From Photobacterium swingsii (lineage in GTDB: Bacteria; Pseudomonadota; Gammaproteobacteria; Enterobacterales; Vibrionaceae): a stretch of DNA of 64,000 nt. Both the position numbers and the translations under genes were made by a program. Below are positions 49,272 to 59,616 of this stretch, piece after piece. The notes under the pieces are model-generated. The model saw nothing but the letters and a program-made list of their open reading frames with translations, searched no databases and was not told the DNA's origin. Positions within the stretch are counted from its first letter, which is position 1, and every line of letters begins with the position of its first letter. The stretch spans positions 2,666,001-2,730,000 of the forward strand of contig NZ_AP024852.1 in assembly GCF_024346715.1 (NCBI RefSeq), read 5' to 3'.

Positions 49272-50138
49272 TTATGGGTTACGCTTAAACTTGCTGAAGT
49301 CAGGACGACGCTTCTCATTGAATGAGTTACGACCTTCTTGGCCTTCTTCTGTCATGTAGAACATCATGGTTGCGTTACCCGCCAGCTCTTGAAGACCCGC
49401 TTGGCCATCACAGTCTGCGTTTAACGCAGATTTCAAGCAACGCAGTGCCATTGGGCTGTGTTGCAGTGTTTCACGACACCAACGAACCGTTTCACGCTCA
49501 AGTTCAGCATAAGGAACAACATGGTTTACTAGGCCCATATCCAATGCTTCTTGTGCATCGTAGAAACGGCATAAGAACCAAATTTCGCGTGCTTTTTTCT
49601 GGCCAACGATACGAGCCATGTAAGACGCACCCCAGCCACCATCAAATGAACCGACTTTAGGACCCGTTTGACCAAACTGTGCGTTATCAGCCGCAATGGT
49701 TAAGTCACACATCATATGTAAAACATGACCACCACCGACAGCGTAACCCGCTACAGCAGCAATCACTGGCTTAGGACAAGTACGGATTTGACGTTGGAAA
49801 TCCAGTACGTTTAGGTGATGAGTACCTTCATTATCACGGTAACCGCCGTAGTCACCACGGATCTTCTGATCACCGCCAGAACAGAACGCATCTTCACCCT
49901 GACCAGTCAGGACAATCACACCCACATTTTCGTCGTAACGTGCGTTTGCTAACGCATCAATCATTTCTTTAACCGTCTGAGGACGAAATGCATTACGAAC
50001 TTGTGGACGGTTAATGGTGATTTTTGCAATACCATCCGCTGATTTTTCAAAAAGAATATCTTCGTAGCCTTCAGAGCAATCAGCCCATTCAACCGGTGCG
50101 TACAATTCTTCTTCTGTCAGACCTACAGTTCTAGCCAT
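49272..50138 (-). CDS. menB: 1,4-Dihydroxy-2-naphthoyl-CoA synthase
   Basis: Crotonase-fold enzyme closing the naphthoquinone ring. 288 residues, with [48 protein letters not shown] and the C-terminal [15 protein letters not shown] typical of MenB. Confidence 0.97.
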   Translation of the reverse strand: MARTVGLTEEELYAPVEWADCSEGYEDILFEKSADGIAKITINRPQVRNAFRPQTVKEMIDALANARYDENVGVIVLTGQGEDAFCSGGDQKIRGDYGGYRDNEGTHHLNVLDFQRQIRTCPKPVIAAVAGYAVGGGHVLHMMCDLTIAADNAQFGQTGPKVGSFDGGWGASYMARIVGQKKAREIWFLCRFYDAQEALDMGLVNHVVPYAELERETVRWCRETLQHSPMALRCLKSALNADCDGQAGLQELAGNATMMFYMTEEGQEGRNSFNEKRRPDFSKFKRNP

Positions 50139-50184
50139 GATGTTTTCCTAATCTTTTTTAACTGCGTTATGAGAGCAATTGCAC

Positions 50185-51015
50185 TCAACAACGTTTAACA
50201 AACTCTTCGACACACACACTAAACGCTTGAGGTTGTTCAATATGTGCATTATGCCCCGCACCCACAACGGCAATATTGTCTATTGCTGATGCTTGTGCCA
50301 AGCCTTTAAATTTTTCATCGTGCTCACCGTAAATATAACAGTGAGGTACCGTGAGTTTTTGTAACTCTGGCAGTAATTCTGGCTGCTTGGATAATGACGT
50401 TGCCATCATCATTGCTGCTACCGCACTGCCAAGGTTATCACTGCGTTTTGTGATCAAACCTTGTCTTTGGTCATGATCCAGTGATGAAAATACCGCTTGC
50501 TGATACCAATCGGTTAAAACCTGATGCATCGGCTCATGGGCAAAACGATGCGCCCATTTTTCATCATTTGCAAATCTTGTAGCACGTTCTGTCTGCGGTA
50601 ACCCAAAATGACCACCTTCAATCACCAAGCCTTTGAGTTTTGGTTGATTGTTAACCGCTGTTTCCGCGCTATTGGTGGCAACATTTTGTGCACCTATCCA
50701 AGCCGAAACACCATGATACATGGCTAAACGGGCCCCCAATGAATAGCCGACCAACACATAATCCGTCACCCCACGATGAAGTAAGGTATCTGTAATTGCC
50801 GCATTCGCCTGTTCAAAATCAGTTACCGTCACACACTGACTCTGGCCGTGTCCTGGGAGATCAATGGCTAAACAAGTATAATACGGTGATAAGTAGTCAA
50901 TCACCAATCGCCAATCTTGTCCGCTTCCCAGTAGTCCATGTAGGAAAACCAAGGTTGGCTTACTCTGTAACAGATCGAGGTCACTTGGATAATAACTCTC
51001 AGAGTAAAGCAGCAT
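50185..51015 (-). CDS. menH: SHCHC synthase, alpha/beta hydrolase fold
   Basis: Forms 2-succinyl-6-hydroxy-2,4-cyclohexadiene-1-carboxylate. 276 residues with oxyanion region VFLHGLLGSGQDW, nucleophile elbow GYSLGARLAMYH, and the C-terminal GAGHNAHIEQP histidine. Overlaps the menD end by 17 bases. Confidence 0.93.
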   Translation of the reverse strand: MLLYSESYYPSDLDLLQSKPTLVFLHGLLGSGQDWRLVIDYLSPYYTCLAIDLPGHGQSQCVTVTDFEQANAAITDTLLHRGVTDYVLVGYSLGARLAMYHGVSAWIGAQNVATNSAETAVNNQPKLKGLVIEGGHFGLPQTERATRFANDEKWAHRFAHEPMHQVLTDWYQQAVFSSLDHDQRQGLITKRSDNLGSAVAAMMMATSLSKQPELLPELQKLTVPHCYIYGEHDEKFKGLAQASAIDNIAVVGAGHNAHIEQPQAFSVCVEEFVKRC

Positions 51016-52741
51016 TTTTCACCTCAGCAAAAAGTGCCTTTAAGGTTTCGCCCGCTTCACCAGCAGGGGTTTTCACTTCAATAAGAGTTGCACCTGCATG
51101 CGCTAAACCTAGACGAACGGCATCTTCTGCTTGTGACAAGCTTTGCGGACACGCATAACCTAAGCCAAACATGGCTGCTGCATGTTGAAAATCAAGCCCA
51201 TGTGGCATGCGATAAAAATCATCACGCTGGACATTCGGTACTGGCAGCAAATCAAAAATCCCGCCGCCATCATTATTGGTCACTAACACCACAATCGGGG
51301 TTGAAGCTTCTCGTAATAAGGCTAATGAATTAAGGTCGTAGAGCAAAGAGGTATCACCAAGTAATACCACTAACGGCGCTTGTCGTGCTCGTTGTACACC
51401 TGCAGCTGTAGCAATCAAACCATCAATGCCCGATGCACCACGATTGGCAAACGTAACCGCCGTCGGCAAGCTGCCACACATATCAAGTAAACGCACAATA
51501 AGGCTGTTACCCAAAAACCACTCAGTGTCCGCAGGTACCCAGATAGGTAGGCGATCTGCAATACTTAATTCACAAAGTTGTTCAGTATGCGATTGCAATA
51601 ATTGACGGTATCGCATGCTGGCACCTTCTAGTGCCTTTGCCCAGCCTTGGTGGCTTGGCTCTACAGAGAATTGTTCACAAGTCGCTAAGGCTTGCTCTGA
51701 CCAATCTTTAACATTGGCTTGAATACGCATACCACGACGATGAGATGCATCTAAACGCCCTATCGACGGGTCAATCAACCAATAATGCGACCAGTCAGTC
51801 GCAGCAATAAATTGGCCAAGACGTTTAGAAACAATGCGTGCGCCAAACTGCAATAGCGTATCGGCTTGCGAGAGGTGTTGCTGACAGTCTGCATTTTGCA
51901 GCCAGACGTCAAAGCCTTGATACGCTGTCGTGCCACCACTTTGAGGATCGGCTAACAAGGGCCACCCCAGATACTGCGCTAAGGCTTCAACGGCAGCAAA
52001 CTCATGAGGCGCTAACTTACCCGCAATGATCACGCCACGCTCTTGCGTAATAGCCGGCCATAGCCCTAGGTCTAGGCGTGGCTGAGCCGCAGATGATACC
52101 GATTGAAATGCTAAATAAGGGGCAGTATCAGCTTGCCATTGTGAAACAGGCGCAAGGTAGCCATCAAAGGCGTACTCCTCGCCGTACAAAGGTTCTGGGT
52201 AATGACAATTAAAATGTACAGCACCACCGAGTAGCCTTTGCTGATGCATGGCTTCATCCATAGTGGTGAGCAGCCATGCAGCAGGCACATCAAGACTTGG
52301 AGTGGGGATATCATGATAAGCGGTTACATGGGAAGAGAAGATCCCGGCTTGAACAATCGCTTGGTTTGCGCCACAGGCAATTAACTCTGTAGGACGATCT
52401 GAAGTCAATAACACCAGCTTTTCACCGATTAAGCCAGCTTCGGCAACCGCAGGCAATAAGTTTGCCACTGCGGTACCTGATGTCACAATCACCGCAACAG
52501 GTGAATCACTGGCTTTCGCCAATCCCAATGCTAAAAAACCTAAACCACGTTCATCAAAATGCGTATGAAGAGTCAGGTTAGGATGATTAGCCGCCGCTAG
52601 GGTGAGTGGTGTTGAACGAGAGCCAGGAGCAATACAGACATCTCGAACCCCAAGGCGACTCAACTCTTCAAGCATTAACCCCGCCCAGCACTGGTTCAGT
52701 GCCGCACGATAAGCAGTTGAAGGCATTAAAAACTGTGTCAT
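50999..52741 (-). CDS. menD: SEPHCHC synthase (MenD)
   Basis: Thiamine-diphosphate enzyme joining isochorismate and 2-oxoglutarate. 580 residues; CIAPGSRSTPLTLAA near the N-terminus, VTSGTAVANLLPAV, and the TPP motif LLGDTSLLYDLNSLALL...NNDGGGIFDLLP. Start codon overlaps the menF stop as ATGA. Confidence 0.96.
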   Translation of the reverse strand: MTQFLMPSTAYRAALNQCWAGLMLEELSRLGVRDVCIAPGSRSTPLTLAAANHPNLTLHTHFDERGLGFLALGLAKASDSPVAVIVTSGTAVANLLPAVAEAGLIGEKLVLLTSDRPTELIACGANQAIVQAGIFSSHVTAYHDIPTPSLDVPAAWLLTTMDEAMHQQRLLGGAVHFNCHYPEPLYGEEYAFDGYLAPVSQWQADTAPYLAFQSVSSAAQPRLDLGLWPAITQERGVIIAGKLAPHEFAAVEALAQYLGWPLLADPQSGGTTAYQGFDVWLQNADCQQHLSQADTLLQFGARIVSKRLGQFIAATDWSHYWLIDPSIGRLDASHRRGMRIQANVKDWSEQALATCEQFSVEPSHQGWAKALEGASMRYRQLLQSHTEQLCELSIADRLPIWVPADTEWFLGNSLIVRLLDMCGSLPTAVTFANRGASGIDGLIATAAGVQRARQAPLVVLLGDTSLLYDLNSLALLREASTPIVVLVTNNDGGGIFDLLPVPNVQRDDFYRMPHGLDFQHAAAMFGLGYACPQSLSQAEDAVRLGLAHAGATLIEVKTPAGEAGETLKALFAEVKNAALL

Positions 52742-54060
52742 GCCGACTGACGCTCCATTTCTGTTTCATTACTATTAAGTAAGCTACACAGTGTCGACGT
52801 TTTACGATCCAGTTCTTTCCATTCACTGTCTGCCGTCGAGCCAGGAACTATACCGGCACCAGCAAACAAATGAATTTCTTCACCCATGATAAGCGCACTG
52901 CGGATCGCCACACAAAATTCACTGCGCTGACGACTTAAAAAGCCAACAGCACCACTATACCAACCACGAGCAAAAGGCTCATGCGTCGAAATGAAATCCA
53001 GCGCTTTATCACGCGGTAGCCCCGCAATTGCCGCTGTCGGTTGTAAGTTATCTAATAAATCAGCGTTATATACCTGATCATTGAGCTGCCCACCAATGCG
53101 GCGCTTTAAGTGCTGCACTTTGCGGAGACGAACCAACTCAGGGATCTTAGCGACATCAAGATCATGGCAACAGGTATTTAGGCGGCTAACGATATCATCA
53201 ACCACTAAACGGTTTTCATAGCGGTTTTTACTGTCATCCAGTAACCACTGTGCTAAACGCCCATCTTCCGCTTCATTTGCACCACGGCCTATTGTTCCCG
53301 CCAAGGCTTCAGTCTTTATGTCATGGTGATGACGCATAAATAAACGCTCAGGGGTCGAGCCAATAAAGCAATGCTTAGCATCAAGAGCCATCATGAAATG
53401 GAAGCTATTAGTATTACTGCTTCGGCTCGCTTTCAACAGCTGTGCGGGCGACACTGGTGCATCTAATTTAAGTGTGGTTCGGCGAGCCAATACGACTTTT
53501 TCAAACACTTTTTGCGAAATTGCATCAAGCGCTTGCCCTATCATGTTTGACCAACCAGAAAAGTCTGGCGCATGCGTACGGCCAATCACATTAGAGCGAA
53601 TCTGGCTGATCGGTGATGTCGTTGCGGTTAATTTATTCAGCGCGGTGATCAGCTGCTCTCGAATACTCGATGCTTCAGACAGATTTACCGCTAAGTGCCA
53701 GCCATCATCCATACGGATCACTTCACACTGGGGCAAAAAGAAAAATGAAGATAAGCAACGACGATTACGATCAGTACGACCGTCAAAGGAACGTCCTCCC
53801 CATACACGCTGCTCGTCAGCTAAGACTTTCTCAGCAGCTAAGGGATCGGTAAATGTCTTGATTTGACCTAAGGCCACCACTTCTTCACGGCTATCTCGCG
53901 ATTGCCAATAAAATTTCGGAAAAAGAGGCTGGGCGTCCATCCAGTCAATAAGATCTGTGTTTGCTGGCAAATTCATCTTTACCATCAAACGTTGAGTTGA
54001 TTTTGAAGCGTGTTGAATCTTTTGAATTAATTGCTCAACAGCAGTTTGTAACGCGGTCAA
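52738..54060 (-). CDS. menF: Menaquinone-specific isochorismate synthase
   Basis: Converts chorismate to isochorismate. 440 residues of the chorismate-binding family; KVVLARRTTLKL, FIGSTPERLFMRH, TEALAGTIGRG, RNEN-type VDDIVSRLN and GRxxxY-type GWYSGAVGFL...FAGAGIVPGSTADSEW blocks. The start appears to be TTG at 54060, preceded by TGAGG six bases earlier. First gene of the operon. Confidence 0.95.
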   Translation of the reverse strand: MTALQTAVEQLIQKIQHASKSTQRLMVKMNLPANTDLIDWMDAQPLFPKFYWQSRDSREEVVALGQIKTFTDPLAAEKVLADEQRVWGGRSFDGRTDRNRRCLSSFFFLPQCEVIRMDDGWHLAVNLSEASSIREQLITALNKLTATTSPISQIRSNVIGRTHAPDFSGWSNMIGQALDAISQKVFEKVVLARRTTLKLDAPVSPAQLLKASRSSNTNSFHFMMALDAKHCFIGSTPERLFMRHHHDIKTEALAGTIGRGANEAEDGRLAQWLLDDSKNRYENRLVVDDIVSRLNTCCHDLDVAKIPELVRLRKVQHLKRRIGGQLNDQVYNADLLDNLQPTAAIAGLPRDKALDFISTHEPFARGWYSGAVGFLSRQRSEFCVAIRSALIMGEEIHLFAGAGIVPGSTADSEWKELDRKTSTLCSLLNSNETEMERQSA

Positions 54061-54483
54061 GGTAACCTCACTCAGCTCTCTAGCACCTTACGGCTCATCC
54101 CTGGCTGATTGTTAGTGCGCCTATCACTGGACACAAATTCTACCTTCGCCATACCCATTATTCATGCAAACACCAAAAGCATTCGTAGATTGAATCGGTA
54201 TAACCATAAATTGAATAGGTCATTCTATCGTACTAATCCCAATCTGACTAATAAAGTCATTACTCAACATGAGTTTTCATATCTGGTCATAAACCGTCAT
54301 TCCTAGCATGCCGAGGCACTCAGCGTTGAAATCGTACAAAAAGGCCAGTTGATATCACTGGCTAAAACAGAATTTAATAACAGAAAAAACTATTTTGCCT
54401 GATTATTTTCTGCAAGGTATTTATTTCAATCCATTTTATCGTGTAATTTATCGAAATATCGTCATTATTCTCAGGAAAGTAAA
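54061..54483. promoter_or_regulatory. menF-alaA divergent promoter region
   Basis: 423 bases without a convincing gene; a 65-codon frame (54109-54306) looks like chance. Increasingly A/T-rich toward alaA, with near-repeated TTGAATCGGT and TTGAATAGGT around 54190-54220. Promoters for the men operon and alaA are expected; no operator recognised. Confidence 0.4.
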
Positions 54484-55698
54484 ATGCAGAACATCGGGAT
54501 GTCCTCTAAGCTCAACAATGTATGTTATGACATTCGTGGGCCCGTTCTTAAGCATGCCAAACGCATGGAAGAAGAAGGGCAGAAAATTCTTAAACTCAAC
54601 ATTGGGAATCCCGCCCCATTTGGTTTTGACGCCCCTGATGAAATTCTAGTCGATGTGATCCGTAACCTGCCGACTTCTCAAGGTTACTGTGATTCAAAAG
54701 GTATTTACCCCGCGCGTAAAGCGGTTGTACAACACTACCAAAAACGCGGTCTGCTTGATTTAGATGTTGAAGATGTTTACATCGGCAACGGTGTGTCTGA
54801 GCTTATCGTAATGGCGATGCAAGCCTTATTGAACAATCAAGATGAAATCTTAGTGCCTTCGCCAGATTACCCACTCTGGACTGCAGCGGTATCGCTATCA
54901 GGAGGTAATCCTGTCCATTACATCTGTGATGAACAATCTGACTGGTACCCCGACCTCGACGACATTAAAAAGAAGATCACCCCCAACACCCGCGGTATTG
55001 TATTAATTAACCCGAATAACCCAACGGGTGCGGTATACAGTCGTGACTTTTTACTTGAAGTGGTAGAGATTGCCCGTAAACATAAGCTGATCATTTTTGC
55101 TGACGAAATCTACGACAAAATTCTTTATGATGGCGCACAGCACACTTCCATTGCCCCACTGGCAGAGGATGTTTTCTGTATCACCTTTAACGGCTTATCA
55201 AAGTCTTACCGTGTATGTGGTTTCCGTGCGGGTTGGATGGTGTTGTCTGGCCCTAAAAATATTGCGAAAGGCTATATCGAAGGCTTAGAGATGCTGGCAT
55301 CTATGCGTTTGTGTGCCAACGTTCCGATGCAGCATGCTATTCAAACAGCACTTGGTGGTTATCAAAGTATCAATGAGCTTATCTTGCCAGGTGGCCGATT
55401 ATTGGAGCAGCGTAATAAAGCTTACGAGCTCATTACACAAATTCCAGGCGTTAGCTGCGTGAAGCCCAAAGGCGCTCTGTACCTATTCCCTAAATTGGAT
55501 CAGAAAAAATTCAATATTGTTGATGACCAACGCATGGCATTAGACTTCTTACAACAAGAAAAAGTCTTACTGGTTCATGGCACAGGTTTTAACTGGAAAC
55601 AGCCCGATCACTTTCGTATTGTGACACTGCCACGCGTCGATGATCTTGAAGTCGCCATTGGACGTTTAGAGCGCTTCTTGCATAACTACCGCCAGTAA
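54484..55698 (+). CDS. alaA: Alanine-synthesising aminotransferase AlaA
   Basis: PLP-dependent glutamate-pyruvate transaminase, 404 residues. NVCYDIRGPVLKHAKRMEEEG, LNIGNPAPFGFDAPDEI, NPNNPTGAVYS, and the PLP Lys240 in NGLSKSYRVCGFRAGW closely match E. coli AlaA. AGGAAAG site four bases ahead. yfbR follows, as in E. coli. Confidence 0.96.
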   Translation: MQNIGMSSKLNNVCYDIRGPVLKHAKRMEEEGQKILKLNIGNPAPFGFDAPDEILVDVIRNLPTSQGYCDSKGIYPARKAVVQHYQKRGLLDLDVEDVYIGNGVSELIVMAMQALLNNQDEILVPSPDYPLWTAAVSLSGGNPVHYICDEQSDWYPDLDDIKKKITPNTRGIVLINPNNPTGAVYSRDFLLEVVEIARKHKLIIFADEIYDKILYDGAQHTSIAPLAEDVFCITFNGLSKSYRVCGFRAGWMVLSGPKNIAKGYIEGLEMLASMRLCANVPMQHAIQTALGGYQSINELILPGGRLLEQRNKAYELITQIPGVSCVKPKGALYLFPKLDQKKFNIVDDQRMALDFLQQEKVLLVHGTGFNWKQPDHFRIVTLPRVDDLEVAIGRLERFLHNYRQ

Positions 55699-55739
55699 GC
55701 GCCAGGTTAACAACCAGCTAGCTATCACAACACAGTTTT

Positions 55740-55766
55740 AAGCCTCTGCCATGCAGAGGCTTTTGT
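55740..55766 (+). terminator. Intrinsic terminator after alaA
   Basis: AAGCCTCTGC-CAT-GCAGAGGCTT then TT G T, 42 bases after the stop. Confidence 0.8.
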
Positions 55767-55872
55767 GTATTTGAGGCTGCCACAAAGCCACTTTTTTCTG
55801 TTACCTTTAATAGACAGAGATCAGCATTATCTGCTGAGCATACGCTACTCATAACCTTATAAGCAGTCGATC

Positions 55873-56457
55873 ATGAAACGTAGTCATTTCTTCGCTCACC
55901 TAGCACGTATGAAACTTATCCAGCGCTGGCCTTTAATGCGTTGTGTCTCCAACGAAAACATTTCAGAACATAGCCTCCAAGTCGCTTTTGTTGCCCACGC
56001 ATTGGCCCTCATCAAAAACAAAAAATTTGGTGGCGAATTAAACCCAGAGCGAATTGCTTTATTGGGTATGTTCCACGACTGTAGCGAAGTGATCACAGGG
56101 GATATGCCAACACCGATTAAATACTTCAATCCTGCCATTGCAGAAGAATATAAAAAGATCGAACTGGCTGCTGAACAGAAACTGCTATCAATGTTACCCG
56201 AAGAGTTTCATGATGATTACGCGCCTTTGGTCGACAGTGAGCAAATCAACCAAGAAGATTACGCCATAGTGAAGCAAGCAGACTCATTGTGTGCCTACCT
56301 AAAATGCTTAGAAGAACTCAACGTCGGTAACCATGAATTTGCCAAGGCGAAAGCAAATATCGAGCATAACCTACAAAAACGCTCGACGCCTGAAATGGAA
56401 TATTTTCTAGCGACCTTTGTTGATAGTTTTAATTTAACACTGGATGAAATCAGTTAA
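55873..56457 (+). CDS. yfbR: 5'-Deoxynucleotidase YfbR
   Basis: HD-domain phosphatase removing the 5' phosphate from dNMPs. 194 residues; [18 protein letters not shown] and [19 protein letters not shown] contain the metal-binding His/His-Asp set. Its TAA stop shares one base with the ATG of the next gene, a dNTP triphosphohydrolase, so the two are coupled. Confidence 0.95.
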   Translation: MKRSHFFAHLARMKLIQRWPLMRCVSNENISEHSLQVAFVAHALALIKNKKFGGELNPERIALLGMFHDCSEVITGDMPTPIKYFNPAIAEEYKKIELAAEQKLLSMLPEEFHDDYAPLVDSEQINQEDYAIVKQADSLCAYLKCLEELNVGNHEFAKAKANIEHNLQKRSTPEMEYFLATFVDSFNLTLDEIS

Positions 56458-57824
56458 TGGAAGACTTTATTCTCACCGACAGCTGGCAAGACCGTAAAAG
56501 TAACGAGCAGAAAACACGCCGCAATGATCACCGCTCGGTTTACCAACGTGACCGCGCCCGTATTCTTCACTCTGCCGCTTTTCGCCGCCTTCAAGCGAAA
56601 ACCCAAGTCCATGGTGCTGGGCATCATGACTTTTATCGCACACGTCTGACACATTCGTTAGAAGCCTCGCAAATCGGTACTGGTATTGTCGCCCAGCTAA
56701 AAATCAATCAACCTGAATTTCGCTCAATTTTGCCCTCCACCAGCCTGATGGAAAGTTTATGCTTAGCCCACGATATTGGTCATCCCCCTTACGGGCATGG
56801 TGGCGAAGTCGCACTCAATTACATGATGCGCAATCATGGTGGCTTTGAAGGTAATGCACAAACCTTCCGCATAGTGGCATTGCTGGAGCCTTATACCGAG
56901 CACTTCGGGATGAACCTATGCCGACGCACCCTGCTTGGGCTACTCAAATACCCCGCCTTTATCGAACAAACTCGCGCCGCGGTTACCCCACCAGATGTGA
57001 CCAATTATCGTCATTTGAAAGCTAAAGACTGGCACCCAGCCAAGGGCATTTATAGCGATGACAAAGAAACCTTTGAGTGGGTACTTAACACGTTAAGTAC
57101 TAACGACCGCACACTGTTTAGTACCATGCGTGATGGTAAAGTTGACAATCACACTCATCAAAAAACACGTTTTAAATCATTAGATTGTTCTATTATGGAG
57201 CTCGCAGATGACATTGCTTACGGTGTGCATGATTTAGAAGATGCGATTGTGATGGGGATAGTGACCCGTGAGCAATGGCAAGAAGTTGCAGCAAGCCAAC
57301 TGGCAGAGTGCGGTGAACCTTGGCTAGAAGAGCGCATAAGTACCTTAAGTGAGCAGCTCTTTGATTCACACCATAAACGCAAAGATGCAATTGGCGCTAT
57401 GGTCAACGCCCTGCTGACTTCGATTCATATTGCGCCAAGTATTCAAGACGGCTTAAATAGCTTTGATGACCCCTTGCTACGATGGAATGCCTTTTTGTCT
57501 GAGCCGATGGAACGCGTGCTGGATATTCTCAAGCACTTTGTTAGTGAATACGTGGTGAAAAAGCCTGAAATTCAGCTGTTAGAATATAAAGGCCAGCAGT
57601 TAGTGATGGAGCTATTTGATGCCTTTGCTTCTGATCCTGAACGCTTACTCCCAGAAAATACCCGAACGCGTTGGCAACATGCCGTAGATAACGGTGACAA
57701 TGAGATGCGGATCATCGCGGATTATATTTCGGGGATGACAGATGGATTTGCACAGCGCTTATATAGCACGCTATTTCACCCCACGACCGCAATGAGTGTA
57801 GGCAGTGAAGGGCATGGGTTCTAG
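56457..57824 (+). CDS. dGTPase-like dNTP triphosphohydrolase
   Basis: 455-residue HD-domain protein of the deoxyguanosinetriphosphate triphosphohydrolase family. [29 protein letters not shown]-type region carries the first His, and [16 protein letters not shown] the HD pair. Such enzymes split dNTPs to deoxynucleoside plus triphosphate. Nucleotide preference cannot be read from sequence. One-base overlap with yfbR indicates a joint role in dNTP pool control; a phage-defence role is known for some relatives but not shown here. Confidence 0.9.
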   Translation: MEDFILTDSWQDRKSNEQKTRRNDHRSVYQRDRARILHSAAFRRLQAKTQVHGAGHHDFYRTRLTHSLEASQIGTGIVAQLKINQPEFRSILPSTSLMESLCLAHDIGHPPYGHGGEVALNYMMRNHGGFEGNAQTFRIVALLEPYTEHFGMNLCRRTLLGLLKYPAFIEQTRAAVTPPDVTNYRHLKAKDWHPAKGIYSDDKETFEWVLNTLSTNDRTLFSTMRDGKVDNHTHQKTRFKSLDCSIMELADDIAYGVHDLEDAIVMGIVTREQWQEVAASQLAECGEPWLEERISTLSEQLFDSHHKRKDAIGAMVNALLTSIHIAPSIQDGLNSFDDPLLRWNAFLSEPMERVLDILKHFVSEYVVKKPEIQLLEYKGQQLVMELFDAFASDPERLLPENTRTRWQHAVDNGDNEMRIIADYISGMTDGFAQRLYSTLFHPTTAMSVGSEGHGF

Positions 57825-57859
57825 GATTTAATCACTTATGAGCTCAGGATAAGACATAC

Positions 57860-57882
57860 AAGGCGAGAGATTCTCGCCTTTA
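57860..57882. terminator. Terminator between dNTPase and DTW genes
   Basis: AAGGCGAGA-GAT-TCTCGCCTT between converging genes; short T-run, so moderate strength. Confidence 0.65.
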
Positions 57883-57895
57883 TACATGAAACCAC

Positions 57896-58516
57896 TTATT
57901 TCAAATAATTCCGTTCAAACACACCTTCTGGCATTTGCTTAATTTGAAATTCAATCATCTGGTTGAAGGTCTCTAGCAGTGGCGTAAAGTCGGTTTCGCA
58001 GCCCTCTAACGCAGTTAATGCAAGATACCCCGCTTCTACTGTCGAGACCCCTTCTTCTTTTGGCGACTTACGTATGCGGTAATTACCACAGCTCACATTG
58101 TCTAAATTAACCGTAGGAAGTGTGTGTAAGTTGGTTGAAAGCTGCCACATTTTGTAGGCTTTTTTCCACGTCCCATCAAGCAAAACCAATGTCAGTGGTT
58201 TCTTATTTGCTTGTGAGCCTTGCTGTTGGGCAAGCGCAGTAATAGCGGTTGACTCTTCACTTGGATAAACTAACCAGGTTTCACGCGCAGGATCGCCAAG
58301 TAATGCATTGAGCGCTTCGTGTTCACTAAAATCCTCACCAACAAAGACGGCACTATTTGCCAATGACAATGACAAAATCCGCGCAGTACCAATTGCACGA
58401 TTAACTTCAGAGGGGTGTTGTAAAATACACAATTGCGTTTTAGCATCAATAGCTTGTATCCACTGGCAGATGCACGCTTTTTTTGCTTTTCCACATTGTT
58501 CGCAATATCGACTCAT
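57896..58516 (-). CDS. DTW-domain tRNA-uridine aminocarboxypropyltransferase
   Basis: 206-residue DTW protein expected to make acp3U in tRNA from S-adenosylmethionine. N-terminal zinc-like CEQCGKAKKACICQW, central LDGTWKKAYKM (the DTW-motif region reads DGTW), then NYRIRKSP and STVEAG. E. coli TapT (YfiP) and related TuaA-type proteins are homologues; exact tRNA position is uncertain. Start at 58516 supported by AAGG and by cysteine motif position; an ATG eight codons upstream is weaker. Confidence 0.85.
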   Translation of the reverse strand: MSRYCEQCGKAKKACICQWIQAIDAKTQLCILQHPSEVNRAIGTARILSLSLANSAVFVGEDFSEHEALNALLGDPARETWLVYPSEESTAITALAQQQGSQANKKPLTLVLLDGTWKKAYKMWQLSTNLHTLPTVNLDNVSCGNYRIRKSPKEEGVSTVEAGYLALTALEGCETDFTPLLETFNQMIEFQIKQMPEGVFERNYLK

Positions 58517-58525
58517 GAGGTTGCC

Positions 58526-59080
58526 TTGTCTACTCGTCATTACTTAGTGTTCGCTGTTCTTCTTGGGATCATTGCCCAATTACCGCAGCTTCAACCGTTA
58601 TTGGTTTGGGAACGAAGCCTGATCCTCAACGGTGAAGTGTGGCGCATACTAACAGGAAACGTCACCCATACCAATTGGCCGCACCTTATGATGAATACCT
58701 TTGCTTTCATCATTATCACGTTCATTTTTAGAAAACACATTGCAGCCAAGCAATACACACTGCTCATCGTGACGATTTCGCTCATTATTGGCCTCTGCAT
58801 TTTTACAACCAATATGAGCTGGTATGCCGGTTTCTCTGGCGTACTACACGGCTTATTTGGCTGGGGAGCAATACAAGATATAAAGTCAAAAACCAAAGGT
58901 GGTTGGTTATTACTGGCTGGACTTATCGCTAAAATTGGCTGGGAGCAAATCTTTGGGGGGTCTGTGAGTTCCGAAGCGCTCATTGGTGCTCGTGTAGCGA
59001 CAGAAGCGCACTTATTCGGCGCTATCGCTGGCACCCTGCTGGGGTGGGTCCCCCTGCTTACTAATAATACTGACGAGTAA
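58526..59080 (+). CDS. rrtA: Rhombosortase (rhomboid-family GlyGly-CTERM protease)
   Basis: 184-residue intramembrane serine protease with about six helices. Catalytic Ser104 in GFSGVLHGLFGWGA and His162 in EAHLFGAIAG. Rhombosortases process secreted proteins carrying C-terminal GlyGly-CTERM tails. A TTG start at 58526 is proposed: GAGG is five bases ahead and the resulting N-terminus STRHYLVFAVLLG opens with a membrane helix; upstream frame overlaps the divergent DTW gene. No GlyGly-CTERM substrate is visible in this window. Confidence 0.8.
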   Translation: MSTRHYLVFAVLLGIIAQLPQLQPLLVWERSLILNGEVWRILTGNVTHTNWPHLMMNTFAFIIITFIFRKHIAAKQYTLLIVTISLIIGLCIFTTNMSWYAGFSGVLHGLFGWGAIQDIKSKTKGGWLLLAGLIAKIGWEQIFGGSVSSEALIGARVATEAHLFGAIAGTLLGWVPLLTNNTDE

Positions 59081-59101
59081 AATATAGGCTCGACTATTAT
59101 T

Positions 59102-59128
59102 AACAGGAGTACAGCTTAGTCTCCTGTT
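59102..59128. terminator. Hairpin between rhombosortase and ybaV
   Basis: AACAGGAG and CTCCTGTT separated by eleven bases, between converging genes; lacks a T-run. Confidence 0.35.
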
Positions 59129-59193
59129 CGTATCCCACGCACTGCTACTAGGTAGGTGGGTTAAACCTATCCCTTATTCATTCGAACAATGCG

Positions 59194-59478
59194 TTAAAGC
59201 TCAATTCGGTCGCGGTTTTTCTCAACCGTTGCCAAGCCAATGCCTTTCACTTTTGTTAGATCATCTGCCGTTTTGAAATCACCATATTGCTTTCGATACA
59301 AGATGATATTTTCTGCTTTTTCAGGTCCAATGCCAACCAACAGCTTATCAAGCTCTTCAGCATTTGCATCGTTAATATTAATGGTTATCTCAATACCTTC
59401 ATGACTATCGTTTGCACTCACAGGTAAAGCCACCAATACCGCACCACATAGTAATGCACTGACTAATAAACGTTTCAT
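59194..59478 (-). CDS. ybaV: ComEA-like helix-hairpin-helix protein (YbaV)
   Basis: 94 residues: signal peptide MKRLLVSALLCGAVLVALPVSA, then a tandem HhH DNA-binding domain (ININDANAEELDKLLVGIGPEKAENIILYR; KVKGIGLATVEKNRD). Exported; may bind incoming DNA as in natural transformation, as ComEA does in Vibrio. Position after ppiD equals E. coli ybaV. Start at 59478 has GGGAG six bases ahead. Confidence 0.88.
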   Translation of the reverse strand: MKRLLVSALLCGAVLVALPVSANDSHEGIEITININDANAEELDKLLVGIGPEKAENIILYRKQYGDFKTADDLTKVKGIGLATVEKNRDRIEL

Positions 59479-59560
59479 TCTTTCTCCCATATTATATTGT
59501 GTTCGAACTTTCATGGTAATGAACACTCACTTGGGTAAAAGCACTATGCCTATTTTTTAG

Positions 59561-59595
59561 CTAAAAAAACAACGGGCCGCACAATGGCGGCCCGC
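59561..59595 (-). terminator. Terminator after ppiD
   Basis: Minus strand CGGGCCGC-CATTGT-GCGGCCCG followed by TTG and seven T. Confidence 0.92.
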
Positions 59596-59616
59596 TAAGC
59601 AATCAATTAATTGCAA

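Noticed and set aside
54109-54306. 65-codon plus-strand frame in the menF-alaA gap
   Set aside because: Composition typical of A/T-rich non-coding DNA; no motif or ribosome site.
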